Assembly: GCA_046153505.1 (NCBI GenBank)
Contig: JBJXDT010000128.1
Location: 1 to 18,770, forward strand
Source: JBJXDT01 sp046153505
Lineage (GTDB): Bacteria > Pseudomonadota > Gammaproteobacteria > Burkholderiales > Methylophilaceae
DNA: 18,770 nucleotides
Reading direction: 5' to 3'
The notes below the pieces were generated by a model. That model had not been told where the DNA came from. It saw nothing but the letters and a program-made list of their open reading frames with translations, and ran no database searches. Positions 6,126-14,970 of this stretch are shown piece by piece. The position numbers and the translations under genes are program-made. Every line of letters begins with the position of its first letter. The first letter of the stretch is position 1.

Positions 6126-7300
6126 TTCCCGTTTTCCCCATAAGTAATGCGGTAAATCAGATTAGCTTTGTCATCAGACAAGTATACTGCACCATCCGTT
6201 CCTACAACAACATCCACTGGCCGCCCCCATGCCTCGTTATTATTGAGCCAGCCAGTCGCAAAGTCCACCACTTCTGTAGGTTTGTCGCCATTAAATTTCA
6301 CGCGCACTAGTTTGTAGCCGCTGGGCTGATCGCGGTTCCAAGAGCCATGTAAAGCTACAATTGCATCGTTCTTATAATCATCAGGAAATTTGCTGTTATT
6401 GAGAAAAGTAATACCAATCGGCGTGGAATGTGAAGTAAAAGTGATGGCTGGAGGGGTGCTGCTTTTGCAGAAATTTTGTGGACCTGTGAAGTTAGGATCT
6501 TCGAATTTGTTACCCCAGCAGTGCGGCCAGCCATAATTATTGCCGGGCTCAATTTTGTTTAAGTGTTCTGGCGGAAGTTCATCATTCACTTTACCATTTT
6601 TATTCTCCGAGCGATTATCTGCACCTTCGTTGGTGGTAAACATCGCGCCAGTTTTTGGATGCCAAGCAAAACCTTGCGAGTTGCGCAGCCCGCTTGCCCA
6701 AACGGGCGCTAAGTTTGTATGTCTGCCAAGTAGCTGCAATGCGCCTGCTGGCTTGCCTGCTAGCGTGTAGCGCAAAATAGTGGCACGTCTTGCATCATCT
6801 TCCATACATACATTACAGCTAGATCCGACGTTTATATAAAGATAATTATCTGCCCCGACTTTGATGCTTTTGAGCGTGTGCCCGCCAGTGGGTAAATTTT
6901 GGATAAATGGTTTTGGGGCTTGCCATGCACCATTTTTTTGAGTGATTTTGACGATACCATCTTGATTAGCAACCAACAAATCGTCGCCAACAAACGCTAA
7001 GCCATTTGGTGCATTTAAGTTTTCTGCAATAATATTAACTGTCTCAGCAATGCCGTCTTTATTGGTGTCTGGCAGCATAGCTATCTGATTAGATTTAACC
7101 ATGGTGATATATAAATTGCCATTCTTATCAAACGCCATCATGCGTGGTGCGCTATCCAGCTTGGCAAAAACGCTGATATGAAATCCTGCGGGAAGCTTGA
7201 GTTTTGATTCTAATGGTATTGTGATACTTGTAGCCAAGGCGCTACATGATACGAAAATGCATACTAGTATTGAAAATATTTTAGGCTTGTTAAAATGCAT
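6122..7300 (-). CDS. PQQ-type sugar dehydrogenase (sorbosone/soluble glucose dehydrogenase family)
   Basis: A periplasmic beta-propeller dehydrogenase, expected to oxidise a sugar or aldehyde with PQQ as cofactor. I use the ATG at 7300 (392 residues); a TTG nine bases further upstream is possible, and neither has a strong ribosome site. The signal peptide covers about residues 1-23 (ending SCSALA). Family marks are GGHT with H141, CNVCMEDD (C162, C165), GLRNSQGFAW at 204-213 with R206, the NNYGWPHCWG stretch, LHGSWNR at 318-323, and GRPVDVVVG near the end. A DTNKDGIAE stretch (78-86) looks like a calcium loop. There is no C-terminal cytochrome domain, so electrons must leave by another carrier. 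The gene is coupled by ATGA to the unknown exported protein, with the lactonase-like lipoprotein behind it. Family is confident, substrate unknown. Confidence 0.88.
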   Translation of the reverse strand: MHFNKPKIFSILVCIFVSCSALATSITIPLESKLKLPAGFHISVFAKLDSAPRMMAFDKNGNLYITMVKSNQIAMLPDTNKDGIAETVNIIAENLNAPNGLAFVGDDLLVANQDGIVKITQKNGAWQAPKPFIQNLPTGGHTLKSIKVGADNYLYINVGSSCNVCMEDDARRATILRYTLAGKPAGALQLLGRHTNLAPVWASGLRNSQGFAWHPKTGAMFTTNEGADNRSENKNGKVNDELPPEHLNKIEPGNNYGWPHCWGNKFEDPNFTGPQNFCKSSTPPAITFTSHSTPIGITFLNNSKFPDDYKNDAIVALHGSWNRDQPSGYKLVRVKFNGDKPTEVVDFATGWLNNNEAWGRPVDVVVGTDGAVYLSDDKANLIYRITYGENGK

Positions 7301-7335
7301 TTCAAGCAAAAAATAAATATGAAAAGGTGGTTAAA

Positions 7336-7373
7336 ACGCTTGTAAAACCGTATTTTGGCCTAACTACAAGCGT
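7336..7373. repeat. 9-bp inverted repeat upstream of the dehydrogenase gene
   Basis: ACGCTTGTA (7336-7344) pairs exactly with TACAAGCGT (7365-7373) across a 20-base loop, in the 98 bases between the ankyrin gene stop and the dehydrogenase start. There is no T-tract, so it is a weak terminator candidate. It could be an mRNA structure or operator controlling the dehydrogenase cassette. Confidence 0.4.
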
Positions 7374-7398
7374 CTGCCACTTTAGACGAATGTGCTTA

Positions 7399-7881
7399 TT
7401 AAAAGCACTGATCTTCACAACCGTCGTCTTTTACGCCAAGCTTAGTTAAAAGTGTCACCATTTCAGGGATGTTTTCATCGCGGAAATAGCGAATTAATGA
7501 TACGTCACCTTTGAGTTTTTCGTTTACATTTGCCCCGCTTTTTGCCAGCAAATTCATCATTTCTGTGTAGCCACCAAAAGCAGCCAGCATAAAGGCCGTG
7601 TGATGAGCATTTGGCTGAATGTAGTCTAATTCCGCACCTTTAGAAATGAGAAATTTAACTACCTCAATCTGGTTTGCATTTGCGGCCATTTGTAGCGGCG
7701 ACCAGCCAAAAAACTTTGCATTCTCCAAGCCAGGTTCAGCTTTAATAAACTTTTGAACAGACTTAACATCGCCGCCAATTAAGGCGTCTTTAAAGGCCAT
7801 TTCAGCATCTTCGTCCAAGGCAAATGCGTTAAAAGAAAAGCTCAAAGCTAGCATTATCAAGGCAGTTTTAATCCATTTCAT
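7399..7881 (-). CDS. Exported ankyrin-repeat protein
   Basis: A 160-residue protein with a signal peptide (MKWIKTALIMLALSFSFNAFA) followed by about four ankyrin repeats: residues 25-50 (degenerate), 58-90 (GWSPLQMAANANQIEVVKFLISKG), 91-120 (HTAFMLAAFGGYTEMMNLLAKSG) and a partial one at 124-150. It ends CEDQCF, two cysteines that may pair in the periplasm. Ankyrin repeats bind other proteins; periplasmic members include the AnkB type linked to catalase in Pseudomonas, but nothing here proves that role. A good GGAG ribosome site precedes the ATG. It lies 30 bases after purL, so it can be read through from purL, and 98 bases before the dehydrogenase gene. The partner is unknown. Confidence 0.88.
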   Translation of the reverse strand: MKWIKTALIMLALSFSFNAFALDEDAEMAFKDALIGGDVKSVQKFIKAEPGLENAKFFGWSPLQMAANANQIEVVKFLISKGAELDYIQPNAHHTAFMLAAFGGYTEMMNLLAKSGANVNEKLKGDVSLIRYFRDENIPEMVTLLTKLGVKDDGCEDQCF

Positions 7882-7911
7882 TAATATTTCTCCAAAATTT
7901 TTCTAAAATTG

Positions 7912-10900
7912 TTATGCAATATATTTTCTTGCGTTACGGAACATCCGCATCCAAGGCCCATCTTCAATCCAGTCATCAGGCCGCCATGAGTGCTGTACCG
8001 CTCTAAATACCCGTTCAGGATGTGGCATCATAATACTAAAACGTCCATCTGGGGTGGTTAAACCTGTAATTCCTAGTGGTGAACCGTTAGGATTAAACGG
8101 GTAAGCTTCGGTAGGCGTTGACTTGTTATCCACAAATCTTAGCGTGACCAATTTTTCATCCAGCACGTTATTGACAGCGTTTGTGCCAGAAAATTCCGTA
8201 AACCCCTCACCATGTGCAACGGCAATAGGCATGAAGCTTCCAGCCATGCCATTAAAAAACAGCGAGGGTGACTCTAATATTTCCACCATACTAAAGCGAG
8301 CTTCAAATTGCTCAGATTTATTACGCACGAAATGCGGCCAATGGTTGGCATTTGGAATAATACTTTGAAGGTTGCTCATCATTTGACAACCGTTACAAAC
8401 GCCTAGCGCAAATGAATCTTCGCGGTTAAAGAATGTAGAAAATTCGTCCCGAGCACGCGCGTTGAACAAAATTGATTTTGCCCAACCTTCACCTGCACCG
8501 AGAACATCGCCATAGCTAAAGCCGCCGCAAGCGACAAACCCAGAGAATTCTGCAAGAGAGGTGCGACCAGAAATAATGTCGCTCATATGCACGTCATAAG
8601 TTGCAAAACCTGCACCGTCAAACGCTGCTGCCATTTCCACATGGCCATTTACGCCTTGTTCGCGCAAAATTGCCATTTTGGGACGCGCTAAATTTAGATA
8701 TGGCGCGGCAACATTGTCGTTTAAGTCGAAAGTTAAATGGGCATGAATGCCTTTGTCGGCATTATCTAAAATGCGGTCATATTCCTGTTGCGCACTAGCG
8801 GGATTATCACGTAGCTTTTGCATATGGTAGGTTGTTTCTGACCAGATGCGGTGCAAGTGCACACGCGTATCGGAAAACACGATTTTTCCTGCATCGGAAA
8901 ATATTATTTCGTTATTGTTTTGAACAGTGCCAATAATATGTGCCGCGCCGTTAAGTGCAATGTTGAGCTTGGTTAAAATGCTATGCGCTTCCTCTGCATT
9001 TACTTGCAAGACTGCGCCCAGTTCCTCGTTATAAAGCGCTTCAATCACATCGCCTTCTAGATTGGTCAAATCAATGTCAACACCGCAATGCCCAGCAAAT
9101 GCCATTTCGCATAGGGTGACGAAAAGGCCGCCGTCGGAGCGGTCGTGGTAAGCTAGAATTTTGCCTTCAGCATTCAGACTTTGTATGATTTTGAAATACG
9201 CTTTAAGCTGACTTGCGTCATCCACATCGGGCGTTTCACTCCCAATTTGACTATACACTTGCGCCAAAGCTGAACCGCCCATGCGGTTTTGGCCGTGACC
9301 TAAATCGATTAAAATGAGTTTTGTGTTGCCCTGGTCAATGCGAAGTTGCGGTGTGAGTGTTTTGCGCGCGTCGCTGACGTTTGCAAACGCCGTTACCACT
9401 AAGGAAATAGGCGAAGTTACAGCTTTGCTTTCGCCATTCTCATTCCATAGCGTTTTCATGCTCATTGAATCTTTACCAACAGGGATGCTGATGCCCAGTG
9501 CTGGACAGAGCTCCATACCAACAGCTTTAACTGTTTCAAACAATGCCGCATCTTCGCCTTTGTGTCCCGCTGGCGCCATCCAGTTGGCAGAAAGCTTCAA
9601 ATTGCTGATGTCTGCAATGACCGCAGCAGTAATATTAGTAATGGCTTCGCCAATGGCCATGCGACCTGATGCGGGTGCGTTAATCAAGGCCAAAGGTGCT
9701 TTTTCGCCAATGGCAAAAGCTTCGCCAGAATTTGTTTGATAGCCTGCCAAAGTAACTGCTACATCGGCTACAGGCACTTGCCATGGACCTACCATTTGGT
9801 CGCGCGCGACTAAGCCCGTTACCGAGCGGTCACCTATTGTGATAAGAAAAGTTTTATCTGCCACACCTGGTAAGCGGAGTACACGGCCAGCCGCCTCTTC
9901 TAAATCGATGCCACGAGTATCGAATTTATACAAATTCTTTTCTGCGCTACTCACGTTACGTGTCATTTTAGGCGGTTTGCCAAGCAATACGGATAATTCC
10001 ATATCGACTGGTATATTGCCAAAATGGCTGTCGGCCACGGTTAAATGGCGTTCTTCCGTCGCAACGCCAACAACTGCATATGGGCAGCGCTCACGTTCAC
10101 ACATGGCTTTAAATGCGTCTAAATTTTCTTGAGCAATTGCAAGTACATAGCGCTCTTGCGCTTCATTGCTCCACAGCTCGCGTGGACTCATGCCAGGCTC
10201 GTCGTTATGCACGTCGCGCAACTGAAATACGGCGCCGACTTTGGCATCGTTTACAAGCTCTGGAAAGGCATTCGAAATGCCACCAGCACCAACATCGTGG
10301 ATACTCAGGATTGGATTTTCATCACCCAATTGCCAGCAACGGTCAATCACTTCCTGCGCGCGTCGTTCTAGCTCTGGATTGCCACGCTGCACAGAGTCAA
10401 AGTCCAAATTTTCAGTATTGGTGCCGGTGTCCATACTGCTTGCGGCGCCGCCACCCAAACCAATCAACATGGCAGGGCCGCCAAGCTGAATAAGGGCTGC
10501 TCCAATGGGAATAGAGTTTTTGTAGGCGTGTTTGGCTGAAATGTTGCCTACACCTCCAGCCAGCATAATCGGCTTGTGATAGCCGCGCATTTCGTCGTGG
10601 ATTTCTAGCTCGAATGTGCGGAAATAACCTGCAATATTTGGCCGACCAAACTCATTGTTATAAGCCGCACCACCTAGTGGGCCATCTGTCATAATTTGCA
10701 AGGGTGAGGCAATGCGCGCAGGCTTGCCATACTGCGTTTCCCATGGTTGTACAAAATTGGGAATATTTAAATTGGACACTGAAAATCCAGTTAAACCTGC
10801 TTTTGGTTTGGAGCCAATGCCGGTTGCACCTTCGTCACGAATCTCGCCGCCTGCGCCAGTTGCTGCGCCAGCAAAGGGCGAGATGGCAGTAGGGTGGTTG

Positions 10901-11802
10901 TGCGTTTCTACCTTCATCAGGTAGTGCATGACCTCTTCGATGTATTGATAAGCGCCGCTTTGTGGATAAAAACGCTTGGTTTTTTGTGCAGCAACTACCG
11001 AGGAGTTGTCTGAATACGCAACGACAGTGTGCCTTGGGTTGAGTTTATGTGTGTTGCGAATCATGCCGAAAAGAGAGTAATCTTGAGTCACGCCATCAAT
11101 CACCCAGTCTGCATTAAAAATTTTATGGCGACAATGTTCTGAGTTGGCTTGGGCAAACATCATTAATTCAACGTCAGTAGGATTACGGCCAATTTTTGTA
11201 AAATTCTCTAATAAATATTCGACTTCGTCGTGCGATAGCGCAAGCCCCATTTCATTGTTAGCCGCATCTAGTGCCGCTTTACCGCCTTGCAGAATGTCGA
11301 TTGTGTTCAAGGATTTGGGTTTGGCGTTGTGATAGAGCTTTTCGGCTTCATTTAGATTGCTAAACACCATTTCTGTCATACGGTCATGAATCAGCGGCTT
11401 CAGCACATTTTTTTCGACATCGCTGAGAGGCTCGCCAGTGCTTGTTGTTACGAAAAATGAAATGCCACGCTCAATGCGTTTGATGCTAGCTAAGCCACAG
11501 TTGTTTGCGATATCGGTCGCGCGCGAGGCCCATGGTGATATCGTGCCAATACGGGGGATAACGAGCAATAGTTCGCCAGAAGGTCTCTCGCTATTGTATT
11601 TTGGGCCATAGCTGAGAATTTGCTGCAACACCTTGTGCTGTGTCGTTGTAAGCGCATCATCGCTAAATACGAAATGGGTAAACTCAGTATAAATGTGACT
11701 AATGCTAGGTGCGCTATTTTTTAGAGTATCTAGAATCTTTGATAAGCGAAACGGCGAGAGTGCCGCGCTGCCATGTAGGCTTATAAAATGCGCACTTTGC
11801 AT
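7912..11802 (-). CDS. purL: Phosphoribosylformylglycinamidine synthase PurL, large single-chain form
   Basis: Complete 1296-residue FGAM synthase, the fourth step of purine synthesis, converting FGAR, glutamine and ATP to FGAM in the cytoplasm. It is the long proteobacterial form with an N-terminal PurS-like part, two AIR-synthase-like halves and a C-terminal glutaminase. Visible motifs are [42 protein letters not shown], and the glutaminase triad: C1136 in GVCNGCQMM, with H1261 and E1263 in PHPERVF. The residue numbers almost match the E. coli enzyme. Length and motifs show an intact gene. An extended -10 lies about 40 bases upstream. The ribosome site is weak. The ankyrin gene follows after 30 bases, an unusual neighbour for purL. 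Confidence 0.98.
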   Translation of the reverse strand: MQSAHFISLHGSAALSPFRLSKILDTLKNSAPSISHIYTEFTHFVFSDDALTTTQHKVLQQILSYGPKYNSERPSGELLLVIPRIGTISPWASRATDIANNCGLASIKRIERGISFFVTTSTGEPLSDVEKNVLKPLIHDRMTEMVFSNLNEAEKLYHNAKPKSLNTIDILQGGKAALDAANNEMGLALSHDEVEYLLENFTKIGRNPTDVELMMFAQANSEHCRHKIFNADWVIDGVTQDYSLFGMIRNTHKLNPRHTVVAYSDNSSVVAAQKTKRFYPQSGAYQYIEEVMHYLMKVETHNHPTAISPFAGAATGAGGEIRDEGATGIGSKPKAGLTGFSVSNLNIPNFVQPWETQYGKPARIASPLQIMTDGPLGGAAYNNEFGRPNIAGYFRTFELEIHDEMRGYHKPIMLAGGVGNISAKHAYKNSIPIGAALIQLGGPAMLIGLGGGAASSMDTGTNTENLDFDSVQRGNPELERRAQEVIDRCWQLGDENPILSIHDVGAGGISNAFPELVNDAKVGAVFQLRDVHNDEPGMSPRELWSNEAQERYVLAIAQENLDAFKAMCERERCPYAVVGVATEERHLTVADSHFGNIPVDMELSVLLGKPPKMTRNVSSAEKNLYKFDTRGIDLEEAAGRVLRLPGVADKTFLITIGDRSVTGLVARDQMVGPWQVPVADVAVTLAGYQTNSGEAFAIGEKAPLALINAPASGRMAIGEAITNITAAVIADISNLKLSANWMAPAGHKGEDAALFETVKAVGMELCPALGISIPVGKDSMSMKTLWNENGESKAVTSPISLVVTAFANVSDARKTLTPQLRIDQGNTKLILIDLGHGQNRMGGSALAQVYSQIGSETPDVDDASQLKAYFKIIQSLNAEGKILAYHDRSDGGLFVTLCEMAFAGHCGVDIDLTNLEGDVIEALYNEELGAVLQVNAEEAHSILTKLNIALNGAAHIIGTVQNNNEIIFSDAGKIVFSDTRVHLHRIWSETTYHMQKLRDNPASAQQEYDRILDNADKGIHAHLTFDLNDNVAAPYLNLARPKMAILREQGVNGHVEMAAAFDGAGFATYDVHMSDIISGRTSLAEFSGFVACGGFSYGDVLGAGEGWAKSILFNARARDEFSTFFNREDSFALGVCNGCQMMSNLQSIIPNANHWPHFVRNKSEQFEARFSMVEILESPSLFFNGMAGSFMPIAVAHGEGFTEFSGTNAVNNVLDEKLVTLRFVDNKSTPTEAYPFNPNGSPLGITGLTTPDGRFSIMMPHPERVFRAVQHSWRPDDWIEDGPWMRMFRNARKYIA

Positions 11803-11840
11803 GAAAATTTAGCGGTAAATTGTAGTTTGCGGAAAGTTAG

Positions 11841-11849
11841 ATTTTAACA
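11841..11849 (-). promoter_or_regulatory. Candidate extended -10 promoter of purL
   Basis: The minus strand reads TGTTAAAAT, a TGnTAAAAT extended -10, about 40 bases before the purL ATG and downstream of the FTR1 terminator. No good -35 is seen at 17 bases. It is the only convincing promoter-like sequence in this gap. Confidence 0.5.
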
Positions 11850-11881
11850 GAAAACCGCCCATCAAACTAATCAATTAGGCA

Positions 11882-11919
11882 CATAAAAAAGCCCCAGCAT
11901 AAGCTAGGGCTTTTTTATG
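11882..11919 (-). terminator. Rho-independent terminator of the FTR1 gene
   Basis: A 17-bp stem with one mismatch (arms 11882-11898 and 11903-11919) and a 4-base loop is flanked by A- and T-runs. It begins 14 bases beyond the FTR1 stop and separates that gene from purL. Confidence 0.92.
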
Positions 11920-11932
11920 GGCTATGTAATGC

Positions 11933-12724
11933 TTAGCTTTTACTCAGGTTCATGCGATTTGCATTTTTGTCTTGCCAAAACCCAACAATCAAAAACGCAA
12001 GTGGAACAAGTACTAGGCTATATGTAATCCATGCACCAATTTTGCCTTGCGGCCCCCAAGGTTCGGTGAGGTTATGCCAATATACATTGTCAATGATGCC
12101 TAGCTGAGCGATAGCTGTAGATTCAGTGAATTCATGGAAAGCATATATCACCAGTTGAATGGAAAATATCACCATGAATGCTGAGGTGACTCTAAAGAAT
12201 AAACTTAAATTAATACGGTGTCCATATATGCTCCATGCCCACGCCACTAAGCCAGCAATAGCTAAGCCTATTACACCACCAACGGCTAAACTTTTGCTAT
12301 CTGTATCTGCTGCCAGAGATGCAATCATAGTTGCAGCCTCCAAACCTTCTCGCCCAATCATCAGCAAAATAAAGGTAAACACAGCGAATTTGGCTCCGCC
12401 GCTTGGGTTTTGTACTGCGCGGTCAATCAGGTTGGTGATTTCGCGTTTCATATGCTTGCCCATTTTCATCATATGGGTAGTGCAACTGATTACAAAAATT
12501 GCCGCTAATAGCGCCAATGTACCCTCCCAAAACGGGGTGATTGCACCAATTCGAGCCAATATTATGCCCAGTACTGCACAACCAAGCACCGCCACAATGC
12601 TGGCTTGGCGAACAGAAGGAATGAGTTTCTCACCACCAGTTTTTGATAGATAGGCAATCGCAATTGCCACAACCAAAAAGGCCTCTAGACCTTCTCTGAA
12701 TGTAATCATCAATGTTTCAAACAT
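11933..12724 (-). CDS. FTR1-family iron permease (EfeU-like)
   Basis: A 263-residue inner-membrane protein of the oxidase-dependent iron transporter (FTR1/EfeU) family. Both signature REGLE motifs, whose acidic residues bind ferric iron in the family, are present: residues 10-14 (FREGLEAFLVV) near the N-terminus and 125-129 (GREGLEAATMI) in the middle. About seven hydrophobic helices can be traced, with a cytoplasmic basic stretch (MKMGKHMKREI) after helix 3. The usual partner genes efeO/efeB or a multicopper oxidase are not adjacent; the gene stands alone with its own promoter and terminator. The promoter carries a Fur-like palindrome, which would fit repression by iron. The family call is firm; whether it works without EfeO/EfeB is open. 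Confidence 0.92.
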   Translation of the reverse strand: MFETLMITFREGLEAFLVVAIAIAYLSKTGGEKLIPSVRQASIVAVLGCAVLGIILARIGAITPFWEGTLALLAAIFVISCTTHMMKMGKHMKREITNLIDRAVQNPSGGAKFAVFTFILLMIGREGLEAATMIASLAADTDSKSLAVGGVIGLAIAGLVAWAWSIYGHRINLSLFFRVTSAFMVIFSIQLVIYAFHEFTESTAIAQLGIIDNVYWHNLTEPWGPQGKIGAWITYSLVLVPLAFLIVGFWQDKNANRMNLSKS

Positions 12725-12772
12725 AAAAACCCTTTGGAATAAACAACTTGCATTGAATGCGATCGATTCTTA

Positions 12773-12800
12773 ATTGTAGCAAATAATATATCATATGCAA
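12773..12800 (-). promoter_or_regulatory. Sigma-70 type promoter of the FTR1 gene
   Basis: The minus strand shows TTGCAT (12800-12795) as -35 and TACAAT (12778-12773) as -10 with a 16-base spacer. The -10 lies about 50 bases upstream of the FTR1 ATG and points at it. Both hexamers are close to consensus. Confidence 0.6.
12779..12798. promoter_or_regulatory. Candidate Fur operator
   Basis: GCAAATAATATATCATATGC matches its own reverse complement at 16 of 20 positions. It is AT-rich with AATAAT and TGATAT arms like a Fur box, and it lies exactly across the spacer between the -35 and -10 of the FTR1 promoter, where a repressor would block RNA polymerase. The match to the 19-bp Fur consensus is only partial. 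Confidence 0.45.
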
Positions 12801-12834
12801 TAACTCATTTGGCCTAAGCCAAGGGGTAGGCAAC

Positions 12835-12865
12835 AAAAAGGGCTTGCCTCAGCAAGCCCTTTTTT
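12835..12865 (-). terminator. Rho-independent terminator after the parvulin gene
   Basis: A perfect 13-bp stem, AAAAAGGGCTTGC with its complement, has a CTCA loop and flanking A- and T-runs. It lies 11 bases beyond the stop of the peptidyl-prolyl isomerase gene and ends the yciB-YciI-BolA-parvulin transcript. Confidence 0.93.
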
Positions 12866-12875
12866 GAAGCGTCAG

Positions 12876-13688
12876 TTATTTTTTATCTGAGGAGCCGGTT
12901 ACTTCAATTTTTGCTTTGTCCTTCAAACCAAGCATCATTTTTTCAAGTTTACGTTGTTGTAAATTACGCTCTAAGCCATCTTTAACCTTGTCGTAAGGTG
13001 GCACTTGCGCAGCACGGCTATCAACAAGTTTAATCACGTGCCAGCCAAACTGGGTTTGTACTGGCGTATCTGTTACTGCATTTTTCTTTAAGCCTACAAC
13101 TGCATCGCTAAAAGGTTTCACCATGCCTGCTGGTGCGAACCAGCCTAAATCTCCACCTTTATCTTTAGAGCCGGGATCAAGTGATTTTTCTTTGGCAATC
13201 TTAGCGAAATCGCCACCTTTGCCAAGTTGGGCAATAATGTCTTTGGCTTCAGCTTCGGTTTTAACCAAAATATGCTTTGCATTATATTCTTTGTCACCCA
13301 GCTCTTTTTTGTAGTCTTCATAAGCGGCTTTAGTGTCCGCATCTGTCACTGGATTTTTCTTCATAAAGTCTTGTAAATATGCATTCACAATCACTTTACG
13401 ATTAGTTAACTCTTGATTTGCCAACACATCAGGATTTTTGTCCATGCCTTGTTTAACAGCTTCTTGGTAGGCTAATTCTGACCCTACCAGCTCATTGATA
13501 ATCGCGGCACGCATATTCTCGCTTGATTTTTGGCCATGCGCTACAGCGTCTTTGGTGATGTAATCAACCCACGAAGCCTTGATTGCTTTGCCATTTACGG
13601 TGGCAACAGCATCTGCTGCGAAAGAGGCTTGGCTAAGTGCCAGTGTAGAAAACGCTGCTATTGAGATTAAAATTTTGTTCATTTTCAT
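12876..13688 (-). CDS. Periplasmic parvulin-type peptidyl-prolyl isomerase (PpiC/SurA-like)
   Basis: A 270-residue foldase that isomerises prolyl bonds in exported proteins. The signal peptide is about residues 1-24 (ending QASFA, mature start ADAVATVNG). An N-terminal helical SurA-like chaperone part (about 26-128) is followed by a parvulin domain at about 134-225, with the expected KHILVKTEAEAK (H139), GGDLGWFAP (180s), MVKPFSDA (F193) and FGWHVIKL (H217). Its basic tail ends GSSDKK. AAGGA six bases before the ATG at 13688 supports this start over the ATG two codons later. It closes a probable operon with BolA (41 bases upstream), YciI and YciB and is followed by a strong terminator. Family is certain; an exact equivalent in E. 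coli is not. Confidence 0.93.
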   Translation of the reverse strand: MKMNKILISIAAFSTLALSQASFAADAVATVNGKAIKASWVDYITKDAVAHGQKSSENMRAAIINELVGSELAYQEAVKQGMDKNPDVLANQELTNRKVIVNAYLQDFMKKNPVTDADTKAAYEDYKKELGDKEYNAKHILVKTEAEAKDIIAQLGKGGDFAKIAKEKSLDPGSKDKGGDLGWFAPAGMVKPFSDAVVGLKKNAVTDTPVQTQFGWHVIKLVDSRAAQVPPYDKVKDGLERNLQQRKLEKMMLGLKDKAKIEVTGSSDKK

Positions 13689-13729
13689 GAATAGTCCTTA
13701 AAAATATAAAAAAAGCTTGTTACCTGAGA

Positions 13730-13993
13730 TCAGTTGGGGTCGGTTGGCGAAATTGCAACAATGCTTATAGCATGAATTTGTTGCGGAATTAAGTCACTAA
13801 GTGCTTGATAAATTAAACGATGTCGAATTATCTGCGATTTTTGCGAAAAATGCGAGCTTACCATCTTTAAGGTAAAATGCCCACCCCCGCTACTTCCTTT
13901 GTGGCCGACATGCGCAGCACTATCGTCCTGTATTTCAAGGCTAATCGGCTCTAGACCTGCAAGTCGGTTGCGAATGAGGTTTTCTAAATTCAT
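13730..13993 (-). CDS. BolA family protein
   Basis: An 87-residue BolA-type protein. This family works with monothiol glutaredoxins in Fe-S cluster handling and has a DNA-binding-like class II KH fold. The signature AHVGHKGSSGGGHF lies at residues 27-40, with H28, H31 and H39 as candidate cluster ligands; RHRLIYQAL and the C-terminal IHAISIVA strand are also typical. Length matches the family. It sits between the YciI and parvulin genes, with 33 and 41 base gaps, and seems to be read from the yciB promoter. No strong ribosome site is seen at the ATG. BolA and IbaG subtypes cannot be told apart here. Confidence 0.93.
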   Translation of the reverse strand: MNLENLIRNRLAGLEPISLEIQDDSAAHVGHKGSSGGGHFTLKMVSSHFSQKSQIIRHRLIYQALSDLIPQQIHAISIVAISPTDPN

Positions 13994-14026
13994 TTGGTTA
14001 AATTTATAAAGCTTTAAGCAGAGCTG

Positions 14027-14326
14027 TTAGGGTAGTGTTTTACGAAAAGGTTTCACTATAACGTTTGCATAGACACCGGCGCTGACAAAGGGATCGGCAT
14101 CAGCCCATGTTTTTGCGGCTTCTAGATTTTCAAACTCTGCAACAATTAAGCTACCGGAAAATCCTGCAGGGCCTGGGTCAAGACTATCAATCGCAGGAAA
14201 AGGGCCTGCAAGAAGTAATCTGCCCAGCGCTTGCAACTCAGTTAAGCGCGTTAAGTGTGCGGGCCTAGCATTTATGCGCTTTTCCAAGCTATCTGCAACA
14301 TCTTCAGCATAAATTGTATACCACAT
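14027..14326 (-). CDS. YciI family protein
   Basis: A 99-residue protein of the YciI family, small ferredoxin-fold cytoplasmic proteins with an active-site-like His-Asp pair. The conserved histidine lies in RPAHLTRL (residue 24), and the aspartates are in WADADPF (residues 75-78), preceding the usual [12 protein letters not shown] end. Length is standard. It starts only 2 bases after the yciB stop, so the two are co-translated; the same yciB-yciI association is known in E. coli. The biochemical function of YciI in this setting is unknown. Confidence 0.93.
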   Translation of the reverse strand: MWYTIYAEDVADSLEKRINARPAHLTRLTELQALGRLLLAGPFPAIDSLDPGPAGFSGSLIVAEFENLEAAKTWADADPFVSAGVYANVIVKPFRKTLP

Positions 14327-14328
14327 GT

Positions 14329-14880
14329 TTATTGCTCGCTTTTCTCTTCAGTAGGCTCAATAAAATACTTTCTAAGAGCAAGTGCCTGTAACACCATAAA
14401 CAGAAACAGAAGACTGGTAACCCCAAATAGCTTGAAATTTACCCAGGCTTCTAAACTGTAGTGGTGCGCCACATAAAGGTTTAAAAAGCCAATCGCTATT
14501 AAAAAAGCGACCCAGATTAAATTCAAACTATTCCAAATATTTTTTGGTGGATTGAACATTTTCCCCATCATTTGTTGAATGAAATTCTTTTTGAAAAACA
14601 GATTTGAAATCAATAAAACGAATGCTGCCAACCAATACAGCACCGTTGGTTTCCACATAATATATGTTTGATCGTGCAACAACAGCGTAATGCCACCTAG
14701 CACGCTTATAATGGCGCCATTGGCAAGCAGCATATTGTCGACTTTGCCATGCTTAATTTTGCTATAAATTATCAGCACCAATGTAGTAGCAATAGCTATT
14801 GCTGTTGCGACAAAAATACCGAACACTTTAAAGCCGATAAAAAATAAAATAACTGGAATTAAATCAAAAAAAACTTTCAT
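14329..14880 (-). CDS. yciB: Inner-membrane septation protein A, YciB/IspZ family
   Basis: A 183-residue integral membrane protein of the YciB/IspZ family, which in enterobacteria is linked to septation and envelope integrity. The N-terminus [27 protein letters not shown] and the [20 protein letters not shown] segment are hallmarks, and [21 protein letters not shown] is the expected late helix. About five membrane helices can be drawn. It is the first gene of the minus-strand operon and is divergent from the PHP gene, with 90 bases between. No clear Shine-Dalgarno is seen next to the ATG. Family assignment is firm; molecular activity is not known. Confidence 0.94.
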   Translation of the reverse strand: MKVFFDLIPVILFFIGFKVFGIFVATAIAIATTLVLIIYSKIKHGKVDNMLLANGAIISVLGGITLLLHDQTYIMWKPTVLYWLAAFVLLISNLFFKKNFIQQMMGKMFNPPKNIWNSLNLIWVAFLIAIGFLNLYVAHHYSLEAWVNFKLFGVTSLLFLFMVLQALALRKYFIEPTEEKSEQ

Positions 14881-14934
14881 TTGTGTCTATTTTGTCCTCG
14901 GTTATTCGCTTTATCACTGGCTGAAGGTAGATTT

Positions 14935-14943
14935 TGCTAAAAT
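14935..14943 (+). promoter_or_regulatory. Candidate extended -10 promoter of the PHP-trpS operon
   Basis: TGCTAAAAT fits the TGnTATAAT extended -10 pattern and would start transcription about 20 bases before the PHP gene. No good -35 is visible, as is usual with extended -10 promoters. Confidence 0.5.
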
Positions 14944-14970
14944 ACGACTTTAGTCATTAGAGACAAAACT

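Noticed and set aside
7301..7309. TTG start of the PQQ-type dehydrogenase at 7309
   Set aside because: An ATG three codons later gives a normal signal peptide; the TTG has no ribosome site, though it cannot be fully excluded.
9314..9739. Plus-strand 141-codon open frame inside purL
   Set aside because: It lies wholly opposite an intact, motif-rich purL and has no recognisable domain or ribosome site.
12159..12653. Plus-strand 164-codon open frame opposite the FTR1 gene
   Set aside because: It is a shadow of the membrane-helix codons; the minus strand carries both REGLE motifs and all expected helices.
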